A DNA stretch of 64,000 nt from contig CAMRHE010000133.1 of NCBI GenBank assembly GCA_947044405.1, forward strand, positions 868,001-932,000. Reading direction: 5' to 3'. Of this stretch, positions 24,492 through 36,597 are shown one piece after another. A program made the translations under genes and the position numbers. The notes below the pieces were generated by a model, which worked only from the letters and a program-made list of their open reading frames with translations, did not search any database and had not been told where the DNA came from. Within the stretch, counting starts at the first letter, position 1. Each line of letters starts with the position of its first letter. This DNA comes from Leptodactylus fallax (taxonomy: Eukaryota > Chordata > Amphibia > Anura > Leptodactylidae).

Positions 24492-26774
24492 CATGCCTTG
24501 TCAACCACTGGACAGCCACCAGACAACATATATAGGTTGTGATTCCTTCACTTACCACTAGAGGGAGTTCCTAACCAGTAATATATTTAGCACTAGTGTA
24601 TACTGATCATGATGTATTGCACCCTTTCATGTACTGGGTGCGCCATAGGATTGATAAGGCTGAAAAGTAGTTATTGCACGACCAGGGCACACACCTTACA
24701 ATGCCGCTGGGTGTGTTTTTGTCACGGTGACCTGTGAGCAACAATTGAATTGTTGTATGTGAAAGAGAAGCCTTGGGGGATCAGGATGTGGCTATGGACA
24801 ATATATAATGATAGATGGACTATCCTACAGCCAGGTGTGGGCTGAGAGACTATGGTCTGATATGCTGCAGTTATGGGGAACATCTGCTATCAGACTCGAG
24901 GATCTAAATATTCGACCGTGAGAGTGTCACCTGGCCGTGATAGAGCGGCACGGACGGCACATGGATGACATCTGTGAGCCCCCTGTGCCTCCACGGCCCC
25001 ATTCATTGAGGTCAGTGAGCAGTGGCCACAAAGCAGACAGGATTAGGACCTACGGCTGATGACCCCATACCCAGGACCGGTAAAATACACGTGTATATGG
25101 CGCCATAGAAATGAATGTGTCAGTGTGCTTGCCGTGAAAAACACAGTCATGTGCACGAGGCCTGTTTTCATGCTCTAGGATTTTGCAGACAATCTAGATA
25201 TCATGTTTAAGCCTTTTATCAGAAGTATATACAATATACATGTACACCGCACATACGGGGACAGTACCCGTGCTTTACTGTGCAGGGGCAATGAAGCAAT
25301 GTTTAGGGTCCCCTGCTTCATCTGCACAATGCACAGCATAGGGGATAAGCAGGGGCGGACATACCATTGGTGCGCAGGGGCATAGAAGGTGAGGGGGGCC
25401 CGCTGTCACCCTGTCTATTAGATTGTATATATATATCCAGAGCTATTGAATTTCATAGTTAACATACACTAATACATTGTTAGAGAGACAAGTTCAATGG
25501 GAGATACCCAAGCCCTGGCTATATCCGGCACACCCACTGAAATAAATGGTTGCTCGACCACCGATCCATTCAGTAGGGGTGTGAGCGGTTGGACCCCCAC
25601 TGATCTGCAATTATCCCCTATCCAATGGGTAGGGGATAAATTGCTTTTGTGAGAAAACCCTTTAAACCAGAAGACAACCCGTACTATAAACTTCCTAGTG
25701 CTATAAAAAATACACCCATATAATGCATATACCGTACAATGATATATTAATAAATACTCCACTTCCAGAAAATACAAGTGTGATACCAAGCCAATATATC
25801 ATATTGTTACATAGCATCCAAGGGAGGCACAGGGGTAAGACATGAAGCTATATGGAAGGTGGAGACTACGTATGTCCTCCTTAAGGGTAAAAGAGCAATG
25901 CAAACACAGTGTGAACTGAGTTCTAACTATAATGATTGGTTTCTACTGATATTACCATAGTGACTGAAATTAATCTTACTAAGGGGCTGTTCACACGGAG
26001 GACTTTGCAGCTGATCTCCAACTCAAAATCAGATCCAAATTCTGTCTGGAATCTACCACACATTATTTTCAATAGGAGGCGATGGACGCTGAAAAAAGAA
26101 GAAACCAGATCGATCTTCCGGTGAATTCCGAAGTGGGTTTGCCCCATTGTATCTCAGTTTAATCTTTGTGTTCCTGTCATGACCTTTAACCAGACCTGTA
26201 GAGAAATCAGGTTATACTACACATTATACATATGTCTAGTCGTAAGTAGTAAAATACTTACAGGAGTTCCTTTGTTGCCGCCATGTGTGTTAGGGAACAT
26301 TCACATGGCGGAAAATAAAGAGGGATCCCTCTTCATTTTCCGTCCATCGTGACTTTCTGCCGCTGATTAGGCCCAGATGAATGGACCTTAGCCGCTGCAT
26401 CCGTGGAAAGATAGAGCAGGAAGCTTATTTTTTCAGTGTCCTGCTGCGATCTCTGCCTCCCTTTGAAAACAATGGGAGGCAGAATCTGGGCGGAATCTGC
26501 CGCCGATTTGGGGGAAGAGTCCACCCCCATATCAGAATCAAATTCTTACGTCAAATTCTGGCATAGTAGATAAGAATATGATGCAATAAAAAATGGCAGG
26601 GTGCAGACGTTCTGTATAGGTGGAGAGTGGCACCTCAGATTCATGGACTCTGGTTAGACAAAGGAACTCCAGCCCAACTATTATCCATGGTTGGCGCTGT
26701 AAGGGGCCACAGATTGCTACAAATCCTGGACAACCCCTTTAATTTTGTCATCTGGTGTGACGTGTAGGTCTGAT
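24492..26774. other. Intron 9 part: dispersed repeats, no gene
   Basis: Blocks resembling MITE interiors occur at 24890-25165 (AACACAGTCATGTGCACGAG), 25450-25680 (CACTGATCTGCAATTATCCC), 25985-26150 (GGGGCTGTTCACACGGAGGA) and 26288-26560 (AGGGAACATTCACATGGCGG). None has a credible coding frame. Confidence 0.45.
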
Positions 26775-27127
26775 TAAAGGGGTTGTCCAGGAATTGCAGA
26801 AGGCTGGGGAAGGTGAAAAGTAAAAACAAAAAAAAAACATACCAGTCCCCGACTCTCCAGTGTCCCCAGTTGCTGTCGGTCCAGCAAGTCTTGCTCCGGA
26901 AGAAGTCCTCCCACACGTCACAGAAAAGGATGGGGAGTCACTCACATATGTCCTGTGTCCTTTCATATGACCAATGAGGCCACTAGGCCGCTTATTGGTC
27001 TCAGCAGTCACATGTGGCTGTTCCCAGGTGCCGCTGGACCAGACAGCGCCGGGGGACACCGGGGACTGGTGAGTATGCTTTTTTTTTTTTCCACCTTCCT
27101 TCCAGAGATCTGTGACAACCCCTTTAA
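26775..27127. repeat. MITE with TTAAAGGGGTTGTCC ends
   Basis: The left end TTAAAGGGGTTGTCCAGGAA and right end GTGACAACCCCTTTAA are inverted repeats. Inner matches include ACATACCAGTCCCCGACTC with GGGGACTGGTGAGTATG and GCTGTCGGTCCAGC with GCTGGACCAGACAGC. The interior is about 350 bp without coding sequence. A fragment of the same ends (GGACAACCCCTTTAA) lies just left at 26728. Confidence 0.75.
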
Positions 27128-27639
27128 CTTAGGTGTCAATCTGGGCTCAGAATAAATGTTTGGCTTGCTCTGGGGCCTGATTTAATTTAGTGGTCTCATC
27201 TAGGTTTTAAATTCATTTAGGGGACTGGTGTCTAATTTATAGGTCTAGGGTCTGAATTAGTCAGGGGGTTTGCAATATGAATTTAATTTGGGGGTCTAGT
27301 CTGGGGTTTGATATCACCCATACCACACCCTACATTTTCTACTAATGTGGCTGATAGTGAGTGTGAGGTACGGTTGTCACAGCTCACTATGAAAGTTTTT
27401 GCATATTTTTTTTTTTTTACGTGATCCTCAGCTCACCTGTGCCCTCACTTTTTACATAGAGTCCCATGGCACTCTGTCGGGTGGTATGGGACTGGTACCA
27501 GGCAGACACCTGTGCAGACTCACAGTAATGTCACCACCAGGTTCCTCTTTACTTGCTGCTTCCGTCAATGTTTGCCCACAGAACTTTTTGTACATTTACC
27601 GGTACTGAAAGACGTGTGTACAAACAAATGAAAGGGGAA

Positions 27640-28085
27640 AAACAAAAGCAAACACGCGACGAACAAAGAGACTGAGCGATGTGGCAGCCTCACATCTTAG
27701 ATTTCTCCTGCCGCTCCTATTATGCAGATCCCTAGAAAATAGAGCGCTTATTATTGTTACACTAAACTCTTATCTCCTGCGTCTCGGCCTCCCCGCTCGC
27801 CCATGTTCAGACTTGAAAAAGAAGACGATGCAGACAAAACGCTCTTATTAATCCCTTATGTGTCACTTTATTTGTGGAGATGAAAAGCCGAGGAGAAGAC
27901 TTGCCGCACATTTCCCAAATCAAGGCGGATTTAACTCTGGGGCTTTTGTCTAATGGCTCAGGCTCCGCGTCACAGCGCCTCTTTGTGAACGGAACAATGC
28001 GAGGGGGGGATTCATAGCGCTCATACACAGACGCTGCTAAATATACAAGCCTACAAAATATATCCACACCGCAAAGCTGGAAAAG
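27640..28085. other. CpG-containing unique block in intron 9
   Basis: Unlike its surroundings, this block shows no internal repeats and keeps many CpG dinucleotides (GCGTCTCGGCCTCCCCGCTC, GGCTCCGCGTCACAGCGCCT). A minus-strand open frame of 86 codons crosses it but has no recognisable domain. It may be a conserved noncoding element or a remnant of an old exon. Confidence 0.3.
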
Positions 28086-28984
28086 TAGGCTAAAGGTAAC
28101 TAGAGGAAGAAAACTATAAGAAGTAGTTACAGCCTACCATCCTACACCATGGTCCAGTCACAGCAGGAGCTGTATTCACAATTCTGCCAGTGCCAGTGAT
28201 ACACCTGACAACCAAAGCTTGGTGCATGGACCTATGGAAAGGCACCCGCACATGGCGCACCTACTTGTACTAAAGATGGGCACCTTATGGCAATGGCATA
28301 TTTATTTGGATGATGTAGGATAGGATTACGGCTAGGGCTACATGGCAATTTTGGCTACAACTCCCATCACATGACCAAAGATCGCTGTGTTGCCCTGTGA
28401 CCCCTTCAGCAATGTAAGTGAATAGAGTCACACTGCGAACCCGAGGGTGCTGCAAATGCAACTTCAAAAGAAAAACCCAGCTAAGCCCAACCACAGATGT
28501 AGCACCCTCGGGGACACACTGAGACTCCATTGATTTACACTGGCGAGGAAGTCGTAGGGCGAAATGCACAGTTGCGGCCAAAGTCACTGTGTAGCCCTAG
28601 CCTATTTAGGTACAAATCAGTACACCATAAGGGTATGTTCACACAGAGTTTTTTGCAGGCTAATTTTGAGGCAGAATCTGTCTGTCTTACCCCATTCATT
28701 TCAATAGCAGTTTTTTTTCCTCTGATTTTTTCAGCTAGAAGAAAAAAAAGTGACATGACCTATCATCAGGCGGATTCCCCATTAAAAAACACATTGAAAT
28801 CAATGGGAGGTGGAAAAAACACGATGCGTTTTTTTGACTAGGTTTTTGATGTGTTTTTTTTTTGCAAAAACCACCTCAAAAACTGTCAGCATTTTTTTAA
28901 AGTGAAGATTCCAGGCCCATACAGTGTGCTGGAGCAAAAAAACTGTGTCAAAAAACCATGACAAAAAAATGCATGAAAAAAACT

Positions 28985-29690
28985 ATTAGTTATAGTCACC
29001 ACCCCTTATGTCCATGTCACTTCCTGTGACTATCAGTTATAGTCACCACCCCTTATGTCCATGTCACTTCCTGTGACTATCAGTTACAGTCACCACCCCT
29101 TATGTCCATGTCACTTCTTGTGACTATCAGTTATAGTCATCACCCCTTATGTCCATGTCACTTCCTGTGACTATCAGTTATAGTCACCACCCCTTATGTC
29201 CATGTCACTTCCTGTGACTATTAGTTATAGTCACCACCCCTTATGTCTATGTCACTTCCTGTGACTGTTAATATTAGGCACCACCCCTATGTCCACATAA
29301 CTTCCTATGACTGTTAGCATTAGGCACCACCCACTATATCCACATCACTTCCTGTGACTGTTAATATTAGGCACCACCCTTATGTCCATGTCACTTCCTG
29401 TGACTGTTAGTAATAGTCACCACCCCCTTTGTCCACGTAAACTTCCTGCGACTGTTAGTATTAGTCACCACCCCTATGTGCATGTCACTTCCTGTGATTG
29501 TTAGTAATAGTCACCACCCCCATGTTCATGTCACTTCCTGTGACTGTTAGTAATAGTCACCACCCCTATGTCCATGTCACTTCCTGTGACTGTTAGTATT
29601 AGGCACCACCCCTATGTCCACATGACTTCCTGTGACTGTTAGTAATAGTTACCACCCCCGTCCACAACAATTCCTGTGACTGCTGTGTAC
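28985..29690. repeat. 47-bp tandem array, about 15 copies
   Basis: The unit is AGTTATAGTCACCACCCCTT then ATGTCCATGTCACTTCCTGT then GACTATC. The first six copies are nearly identical. Later copies change to CTGTTAGTATTAGGCACC and lose bases, so homogeneity falls to the right. Each unit contains CACTTCCTGT, the reverse of the ETS-factor core ACAGGAAGTG. Confidence 0.93.
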
Positions 29691-30351
29691 CCCCACTTGT
29701 TGTATCTTTAAGACTACTACTTTTTGTCTTGATATGTTACTCCATTTTCTGAACCACGCCCTTACTGGAGTGAAATTGTGATAATTTGTGACTTAAGTAG
29801 CATTTGATAAATCTAGTGTATGTAAACTTGACAAGTTTGACAACACCCACTTTTCTATTCATTTTTACAAAAGTGGAGTGAGTCCTGCAACACTGCTCTA
29901 TATTTTTTAAGAAAAAACTTATTTAGTGACTTTTGATGCCAGAATCCTGGAGTACACATCGTTATTCCCCTTAATAACTTCTATGGAGAGTGTTGTGGGC
30001 ATGCTCAGTGTCCTGCGCAAATGGGGGAGATGTGGCATCATCTATTGTAAATGATGAACCAGTGTAAATATAGGCGTTACCTGTCTGTGTAATCCTGCCT
30101 GTGATGATAACAGGACAACTTCTGAGAAGTGATCTCCACAGAACAGGAAGTGTCAGCCTATTATGACTGACATTGTAAACTTATGTTTTTCACTTCAATC
30201 AATACAGATAAGCCAATGATAAATGACGTGACATCATGACACTTGCTGTTATGTAAAAAACATTCAAATTCAGACGCCATACGCTGTATATAGCTGCAGC
30301 ACAAATACGCAGGTAAAACTATATAAAAAACATAGGATGTCTCTGTCTTAC
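29691..30351. other. Intron 9 end: repeat fragment, no gene
   Basis: The stretch 30040-30170 (TATAGGCGTTACCTGTCTGT ... ACAGAACAGGAAGTGTCAGC) recurs inverted at 45355-45450 as CACTTCCTGTTCTGTAGAGA ... AGGTAACGCCTAAATATAGA. It is a dispersed repeat without coding sequence. The splice donor of exon 9 is at 30350-30351. Confidence 0.5.
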
Positions 30352-30536
30352 ATTTTGGGATATTCAATAGAGAAGCCCATCCCATCGCCCACTTTCATCA
30401 GACAGTGGACTAGCTTTTCTGCAACATCTCCACTGCGGTGACCGAACAGCAGAAGCCAGTTGGACAGAGGCTTGGCGTAGATCATTCTCTCGTCCCGTGT
30501 ATCTCGAGACCAGTCTGCAGCAGATGTAGGCTGGCA
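30352..30536 (-). CDS. piwil4: piwil4 exon 9: start of MID
   Basis: The 185-nt exon encodes CQPTSAADWSRDTRDERMIY, then LSNWLLLFGHRSGDVAEKL and MGFSIEYPK. The ADWSRD and NWLLLF segments mark the entry into the MID domain, which holds the 5' phosphate of the piRNA. The acceptor is cttccag and the donor gtaaga. It leaves two bases (AT), completed to Ile by the small exon at 21402. Confidence 0.94.
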
Positions 30537-30939
30537 CTGGAAGAGGAAAATTTCGTCAGTGTCAAGATGGGTGACAAACAATATGGCTGCCATAAGACTT
30601 GCTATCCATACAATGCAAACCCAAAGACCATTATAATCCAATGCAGTCTATCTTTAACCATTTGGTTCCATCGTACAACAGATCTGTTACAGTGTCAAGT
30701 CTTTGTGTCTATTACTAGTACATATTAGTTATGAGGGGTTTGTGCTTTTAGGTTTTTTTTTTTACTATTTTTATCATTTTTTTCCCCCTAATTTTTCAAG
30801 TTATTTACTAATATTTACAATATATCATTTGTTTATTACTAATGGGCTCCTCGGTGTGTTCCCTGCTGTTCCCATATACAGATCCCTGTTTACTAGTCAC
30901 CTATATATAGGTATGTACAGAGAAGGTCTTGTCCTCACA

Positions 30940-31460
30940 CCTTCTAGTTCTCCCTCTGCCTTAAGGTATCCCTGTGATGTCATCAATGATGTCATGGTTT
31001 CCCTGATAACTGCTTATCTTGTCTTGTTCTCAGGTCTTCTTGTCCTTTTTCTGCTTTAGGGTATCCCCGTGATGTCAACAATGATGTCATGGTTTTCCTG
31101 ATAATTGCTTATCTTATCTCGTCCTCAGATCTTCTAGTCATTTCTCTGCTTTAGGGTATCCCTGTGATGTCATCAATGATGTCATGGGTTCCCTGATAAC
31201 TGCTTATCTTGTCCTCATGCCTTCTAGTCATTTCTCCACTACAGGCTATCCCTGTGATGTCGTCAATGATGTCATGATTTCCCTGATAAGTGATTATCTT
31301 GACTTATCCTCATGTCACCGGGTATCCCTGTGATGTCATCAATGATGTCAAGGTTTCCCTGATAACTACTGATCTTGTCCTCATGATTTCTAGTCTGTTC
31401 CCCGCCACATGGTATCGCTGTGATGTCATCAATGATGTCATAGGTTTTCCTCATAACTGC
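30940..31460. repeat. ~75-95-bp tandem array in intron 8
   Basis: About six units of GGTATCCCTGTGATGTCATC then AATGATGTCATGGTTTCCCT then GATAACTGCTTATCTTGTCC with a variable tail CTTCTAGTCATTTCTCTGC. Units begin near 30967, 31060, 31156, 31246, 31321 and 31411. Each has two copies of TGATGTCA, close to the CRE/ATF consensus. The array fills half of the 1.1-kb intron between exons 8 and 9. Confidence 0.9.
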
Positions 31461-31664
31461 TAACATGCAAAACCAGTGGCCTCTACTGCATGTTGTGCGT
31501 CCCAGATTTACAGACCAGGAATCATGTTTACATTTACAGATTAACCCCTTCCCTCTCATCTAAAAAAATGTAATGACCACACCACTACTTTGTTACTATA
31601 TGTAATCCGTATCTTACTTACGGATCAGTATAGTATGATTTATTTAATCATTTCAGGAACTTAC

Positions 31665-31776
31665 TATATTGTCCCTCAAGCAAATCTTTTCCGGCGGTAT
31701 GACGCGTCCGGTGACGAACAGCTGCCTCTGCAGTTTTAGGCCCCATTTGTTTATTTCTGCGCTCGCCTCCCGACTT
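31665..31776 (-). CDS. piwil4: piwil4 exon 8: linker 2
   Basis: The 112-nt exon encodes SREASAEINKWGLKLQ, then LFVTGRVIPPEKICLRDNI. The segment WGLxL..xxxVTGRVIPPEK is typical of PIWI proteins between PAZ and MID. The acceptor is ttcacag and the donor gtaagt. It enters in phase 2 and leaves in phase 0. Another frame is open only as an incidental ORF. Confidence 0.93.
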
Positions 31777-33060
31777 CTGTGAAAAACCATTAATCAGCAC
31801 ATTAATAATGCACAGTGTTACTTCTGTCACCGACCGGCCTTCCTTTCTGGCAAAACCAAAGTATAGGAAGGTGGCACGAAACAGGATCTTCTCATATCAT
31901 TAAATATATATGCTGTTCCGGTGCCAACTTATAAGAGGTTTACTAAGTGCACCCGGCATCCTTCTCACTTCAGAGCAGCAAATAAATCAAGTGTATACAC
32001 AGAGAAATGAATGAGGGTGAAATACAATCATTATATTACCGGGCTAATGAACTGCGAGAAATGATATCAGAAGAAATACATTACTTTATGCCGCCTAATG
32101 AACTGCAGACACATTCACAGGTCTCTCCATTAAAGGGGCTGTCTAGAATTAGAACAAAAAAAATGGGACTACTTCAAAGGAATGGGGGCAAGCTGCAATA
32201 CCAGGCAGCGCCCATAATCAAGAGTGGCGCTCTGGGAAATAGAGGAGGAACAGGAGACCGTCCTATCACTTCTTATAGGGGATTGGAGAACTGGACAGCT
32301 TCTTTAATATTAGGATGCATTTTAACTTAAAAGGGGTTGTCCCATGAAGAAAAGACTACAGGACCCTACTCCCGCTTCTCATTGAACCTGAATGTGGGTG
32401 GGACTGGTGGTGTTCAGCGTTCCTATTCACTTCAATGGGAGTTCAGCTGAGTTCTGTACTTTGGCTATATCCAGTGTTCCCACTGAAATGAATCGAAGCG
32501 CCGACCACCACCAGTCCCTCCCACATTAGGCCTGGCTGCGTTCATATAGGCAGGGCCAATATGGAAGCAGGGGCCCCCTCAGCCACCACGGATCGAGCGG
32601 GACAGTCCCACATTTCGGGTGCTGTCCCGGGCAGCAGGCAGTGATCTCCTCAGGACACAGATAGCGTTTGAGCACAATAGTGGAGCAGAGAGCTATCTGA
32701 TCTACACGGAATCAGCTCTGCTACATCGGTACTTACTCAGAGCGCCTTTTTAGCATATTACGGCAGATGATATACAGGTTTCCCACCCCTACAATGAGCC
32801 TGGTGTGATTTCTGGGATAGATCGTTCTACCCCGTACATATTTAATGCTAATACAATGGCGGCTGCAGCAATGGTCTGGATATACACTTAATCAATGGGA
32901 GATGATTTACTCCTCGCAATATCCCCTGCCCCAACCTGCCGAGACATAGTTAAGGGATACACATGAGTTACTAAGTCCCGCTCAATAATTTATCAGAGGT
33001 CTTTTTTTTTTATGTGATTCCTGTAATGGAAACAAGTCAAAAGCAAGTTCAATGAATTAC
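31777..33060. repeat. Intron 7 with foldback at 32329-32530
   Basis: TTAAAAGGGGTTGTCCCATG begins an element in which TGTGGGTGGGACTGGTGGTG is mirrored by CCACCACCAGTCCCTCCCACA, with a CACTTCAATGGGA/TCCCACTGAAATGAA pair inside. The rest of the intron (32690-32960) looks unique. A shorter TTAAAGGGGCTGTC fragment lies at 32132. Confidence 0.55.
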
Positions 33061-33178
33061 TCGTGGATGTTTTCTGCCAGACTCTGCAGCCTCTTCTGCC
33101 GGCGATCCGGGTTTAATTGTGTTTCCAGTGACAGGTCTTTCATCAGGCGGAAATCCGTGAGCGCGCGGCTCGACAGCC
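33061..33178 (-). CDS. piwil4: piwil4 exon 7: linker 2
   Basis: This 118-nt exon encodes LSSRALTDFRLMKDLSLETQ and NPDRRQKRLQSLAENIH. The pattern fits linker 2 of PIWI proteins, which carries a conserved LNPxxRQxRL motif. The acceptor is cactag and the donor is gtaatt. Phases (1 entering, 2 leaving) fit both neighbours. Its base composition is richer in CpG than the surrounding intron. Confidence 0.92.
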
Positions 33179-34317
33179 CTAGTGATAATGCAGAGAAGGG
33201 AAGAAATTGGCAACATAAAACAAGTTCTATACGACGCCTGACATATCTATAGTATGACTGCGGCGTGTAAGAGACTATAACAATTCTGGATAAATAAATA
33301 AAATCTGCCTTGTATCATCTTATTGCCTGCAAGGAAAAGCGTTCTCGTAACCTGCACATACGGAGGTGAGGCGTCCACAGGATACAGACTATGCGTGTCC
33401 TGAATTTTGCAAATCTGCAGAATTTACCCTATGCAGCTAAGGTCACTGCAAGTCCCCCGTGGCAAAAACCATCCACAGCTCACCTGCAGGAATCTTCTGT
33501 GTGTCCCAGGAGATGATCAGCTGATAGGTGAAGGTGCTGGGGTGTTGACCCCCACCAATTACCTAAGCAGAGGTCATCAAAAACCCCTTTAACCCTTTAG
33601 CTTCCCATCATTCCCTTTTTACCTTCTAAATCATTTGGCATAAGGAATAACGTGAATTGGCAGCGCAACTGCCCCGGTTGCGGCGCGGGATTCCTCTCCA
33701 TTGTCTCCGACTCACTACCTGTTGCATGTAAAGTGAGTGGGGGGAGAATTAAATGATCTGCAGCATTAACCTCTCGAGCACCTGCAGCATCTAAGAGGAT
33801 CGATAGCTGCACCGGCACCCCTATCAGCCGATGGGTTCTGAAGGAAGCCGGGGACCTGACAGTAACCTCAAAGTGTGAGGTGTGCCATCTATGGGTCTAG
33901 TAGGCAGCCTGTCATTGTAATACTGAGCTAGAATACACTGCAATACCGAATAGAATAGAATTGTATTCATCCCTATGGGTAAATTAGGTTATGCACCAGC
34001 TCCATTCACATGGAACGTCTCCGCACAAGAAACAGGATACACCATTAGAATGATACATAATACAATCAGATCAGATTGAAAACTAGTAACAGAGTCTCAC
34101 ATATGCGATGTCAGTGACCCCCTCCCCTGGGTGGTCTGCTCGCCCAACACTATTGAAAAGTGAGATGGCCGATGGTATGAATGACCTTTTGAAACTTTCA
34201 CTACCGCAGCAGAGTTATAAGGATCTTCTGCTGAAGGAGCTTTCCTACTTCTGTTCTATGAGATCCTGATGTAGAGGGTTTGAAGTGTTTTCCATAATCG
34301 ACTTAAAGGGATTGCAC
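33179..34317. other. Intron 6 left part, no gene seen
   Basis: I find no exon. The sequence is mostly non-repetitive, with short fragments typical of MITEs (AAACCCCTTTAACCCTTTAG near 33580). The minus-strand frame at 33597-33818 has no recognisable domain. Confidence 0.3.
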
Positions 34318-34935
34318 CGTTATGGACACTTATCCCTTATCCACAGGACAGGGAATAAGTGTCCAGTCGCTGGGGGCCCAAATGGTGAAGGACAGGAGAC
34401 TGAAAGCTCCCCAAAAGCGTCCTTGTGAATGGAGCACCAGTGCGCTTTAGTGTTCGGCACTCCATTCACTTCTATGGGGCTACCGGGACTGTAATCTCCG
34501 GCACCATAGAAGTCAATGGAGTGCTGTTCATGCAAGTGCACTGGATCTCCATTCACAAGGACGCTTTAAGGGAACTTTCGGTCATCCGTCCTCCTGATCA
34601 CTGGGCGACATGGAAATTAGGTCCCCAGCGACTGGACACTTATCCCTTATACACAGGACAGGGAATAAGTGTCTGATCGCTGGAGGCCCAAACGCCGGAG
34701 GACAGGAGACTGAAAGTTCCACAAGTGTCCTTGTGAATGGAGCACCAGTGCGTTTGTGTGACCGGCGCTCCATCCACTTCTATGGTGGGACTGTAATCCC
34801 ATTCACAAGGATGCTTTAGGGGAACTTTTGGTCCCCCGTCCTCCTGATCACTGGGTAATATGGCAATCAGACTCCCAACGATCGGACACTTATCTCCTGT
34901 CCTGGAGATAAGGGATAGGTATCCAAAATGGGACA
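34318..34935. repeat. Nested foldbacks, duplicated
   Basis: GGACACTTATCCCTTATCCA with its inverse GGAATAAGTGTC occurs at 34323-34363 and again at 34635-34672. Between them, AAGCGTCCTTGTGAATGGAG..CCATTCACTTCTATGG is mirrored by CCATAGAAGTCAATGG..CTCCATTCACAAGGACGCTT. A shortened second copy follows at 34685-34905. This is a palindromic MITE inserted or duplicated in tandem. Confidence 0.75.
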
Positions 34936-36139
34936 ACCCCTTTATATATCTCCAGAGACCTCTGCCTCCCTATGGACTGCCAGTAGTCAAAATGTCTCCT
35001 AGCTACTGGACCCGCCCCTTTGACCTCCTTGTCAATGTTTTCTATACCCCGTCCTGGCATTGCCCTCCATACATTCGTTGCGTAAAACAAGATACCTGCT
35101 ACCACTGAGTGCTAGAAGGTTCCAAGTAGATCACTACGTACATTACAGGACTGAATTGTTGAAGGAAAAACAGCCTGCTAGCTCCCATCTTGTGCTCCTT
35201 GTCAGCGTTCAACCTCCAGTCAACTTTGTCATTCAGATATATCCCAAATATTAGAACTGCAGCGTATTATAGAACGATCCAACATTTGTATACTCAAGTT
35301 CCTAAAAACTAAGCTAAAAAGTTTAAAAAAACAAAACAAAAACAGAACAATAAAAAAATAAACACAATTTTCATCATTAGGGTTAAGGCCAAATTGGAAT
35401 TTTTTTTCTAGTTTTCTAGTGCCACCCACGCCACACCCCTGTCCATGAAAGTGAACGAGATTTATTGCCATTTACGCCAATGTACTGCTGCAAATGATCA
35501 TCATAGATTTCAGTGTGTAGACGCAAGGGCTGACAAAGGGTGCAGGGGATATGAAGACTGGTGTTGAATACGTCAGTCTTCATAAATCTCCCCAGTATTT
35601 GTACAGAATGTGCTGTATATGGCGGTACAGTCAGTTCACTTGGGCTCCGTTCTTGGCCGCTGTTAAAGCACATGACCCCCTCCCTGACTTGCCTAATGCT
35701 ACACTATGTCTATATATAGGAATATCTATACATTCCTATAAGGGTCCCATCTAGGCTCTCACAGGAATTCACAGACAGACTGACTGCTCAATGTAGGATT
35801 TGGCAGAGGTCATGTGATGTGATGGCAGGGTGCTTCATCAAACTCTTGTGCAAATACACGAGCTCCTGCCGTGATATCAATAGATTCAGTAAAAACACCG
35901 TTATGACATTGTATTTGGCACCCGAGTAGTTAATAGGCTGTATGCTGCTTATAGCACTCCTGACAAATTAGTATAGACGAGGAGCGGGTGTCTGACAGCA
36001 CTGCTGGTGTAATGTATGCTGTACCTGTTTTATGAGCTATAGATAAATATTTAATGACATGCGTGTCGAACAATGCGCCAGTCATTGCCCAGTGCCAGGA
36101 TCTGTGTGCAGGGGGGTATAGCATGGTAAAGGTACACCC
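34936..36139. other. Intron 6 middle, no gene seen
   Basis: Diverged sequence with an A-rich tract at 35320-35360 and a MITE-like end near 34933 (ACAACCCCTTTATATATC). No exon with PIWI similarity was seen. Confidence 0.3.
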
Positions 36140-36352
36140 AAGTGTGTGTGCCAGGCGATATAACCCACGTGTGTGTGCCAGGCGGTATAACCCATGTGTG
36201 TGTGCCAGGCGATACAACCCAAGTGTGTGTGCCAGGCGATATAACCCGGGTGTGTGCCAGGCGATATAACCCGGGTGTGTGCCAGGCGATATAACCCGGG
36301 TGTGTGTGCCAGGCCATATAACCCACGTGTGTGCGCCAGGCGATATACTGTA
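36140..36352. repeat. ~27-31-bp minisatellite, 8 copies
   Basis: The unit is GTGTGTGCCAGGCGATATAA then CCCACGT, with variants CCCAAGT and CCCGGGT and two copies shortened to GTGTGCC. It produces open frames on both strands that repeat every unit; these are not genes. Confidence 0.92.
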
Positions 36353-36597
36353 CATGTCTTGTGATCCATTGTGTTTCCAGGAATTGCACTTGCTCTTGTC
36401 CCTGGCTGAGATCTGCTGTCACCAAGGTACAGGCAGGGATGAGGCTGGATACTTATCTCTTGTAGGTCGCCATCAATTAAACCTGATAGCAGACTAATGA
36501 GTATGGGGCCCAGCAGAGTCTTTCACAGGCTCCAACATCTAATCTATCGGTGTCAACCAGGGGGTCCTATTATGTGTAGAACACTCTTCAGGTGACT

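Noticed and set aside
27807..28067. 86-codon minus-strand frame in intron 9 as a possible exon
   Set aside because: It does not fit the PIWI protein, whose exons 9 and 10 join directly in phase, and no domain is visible.
36051..36425. Overlapping open frames on both strands (LYRLAHT repeats)
   Set aside because: Products of the 27-31-bp minisatellite.
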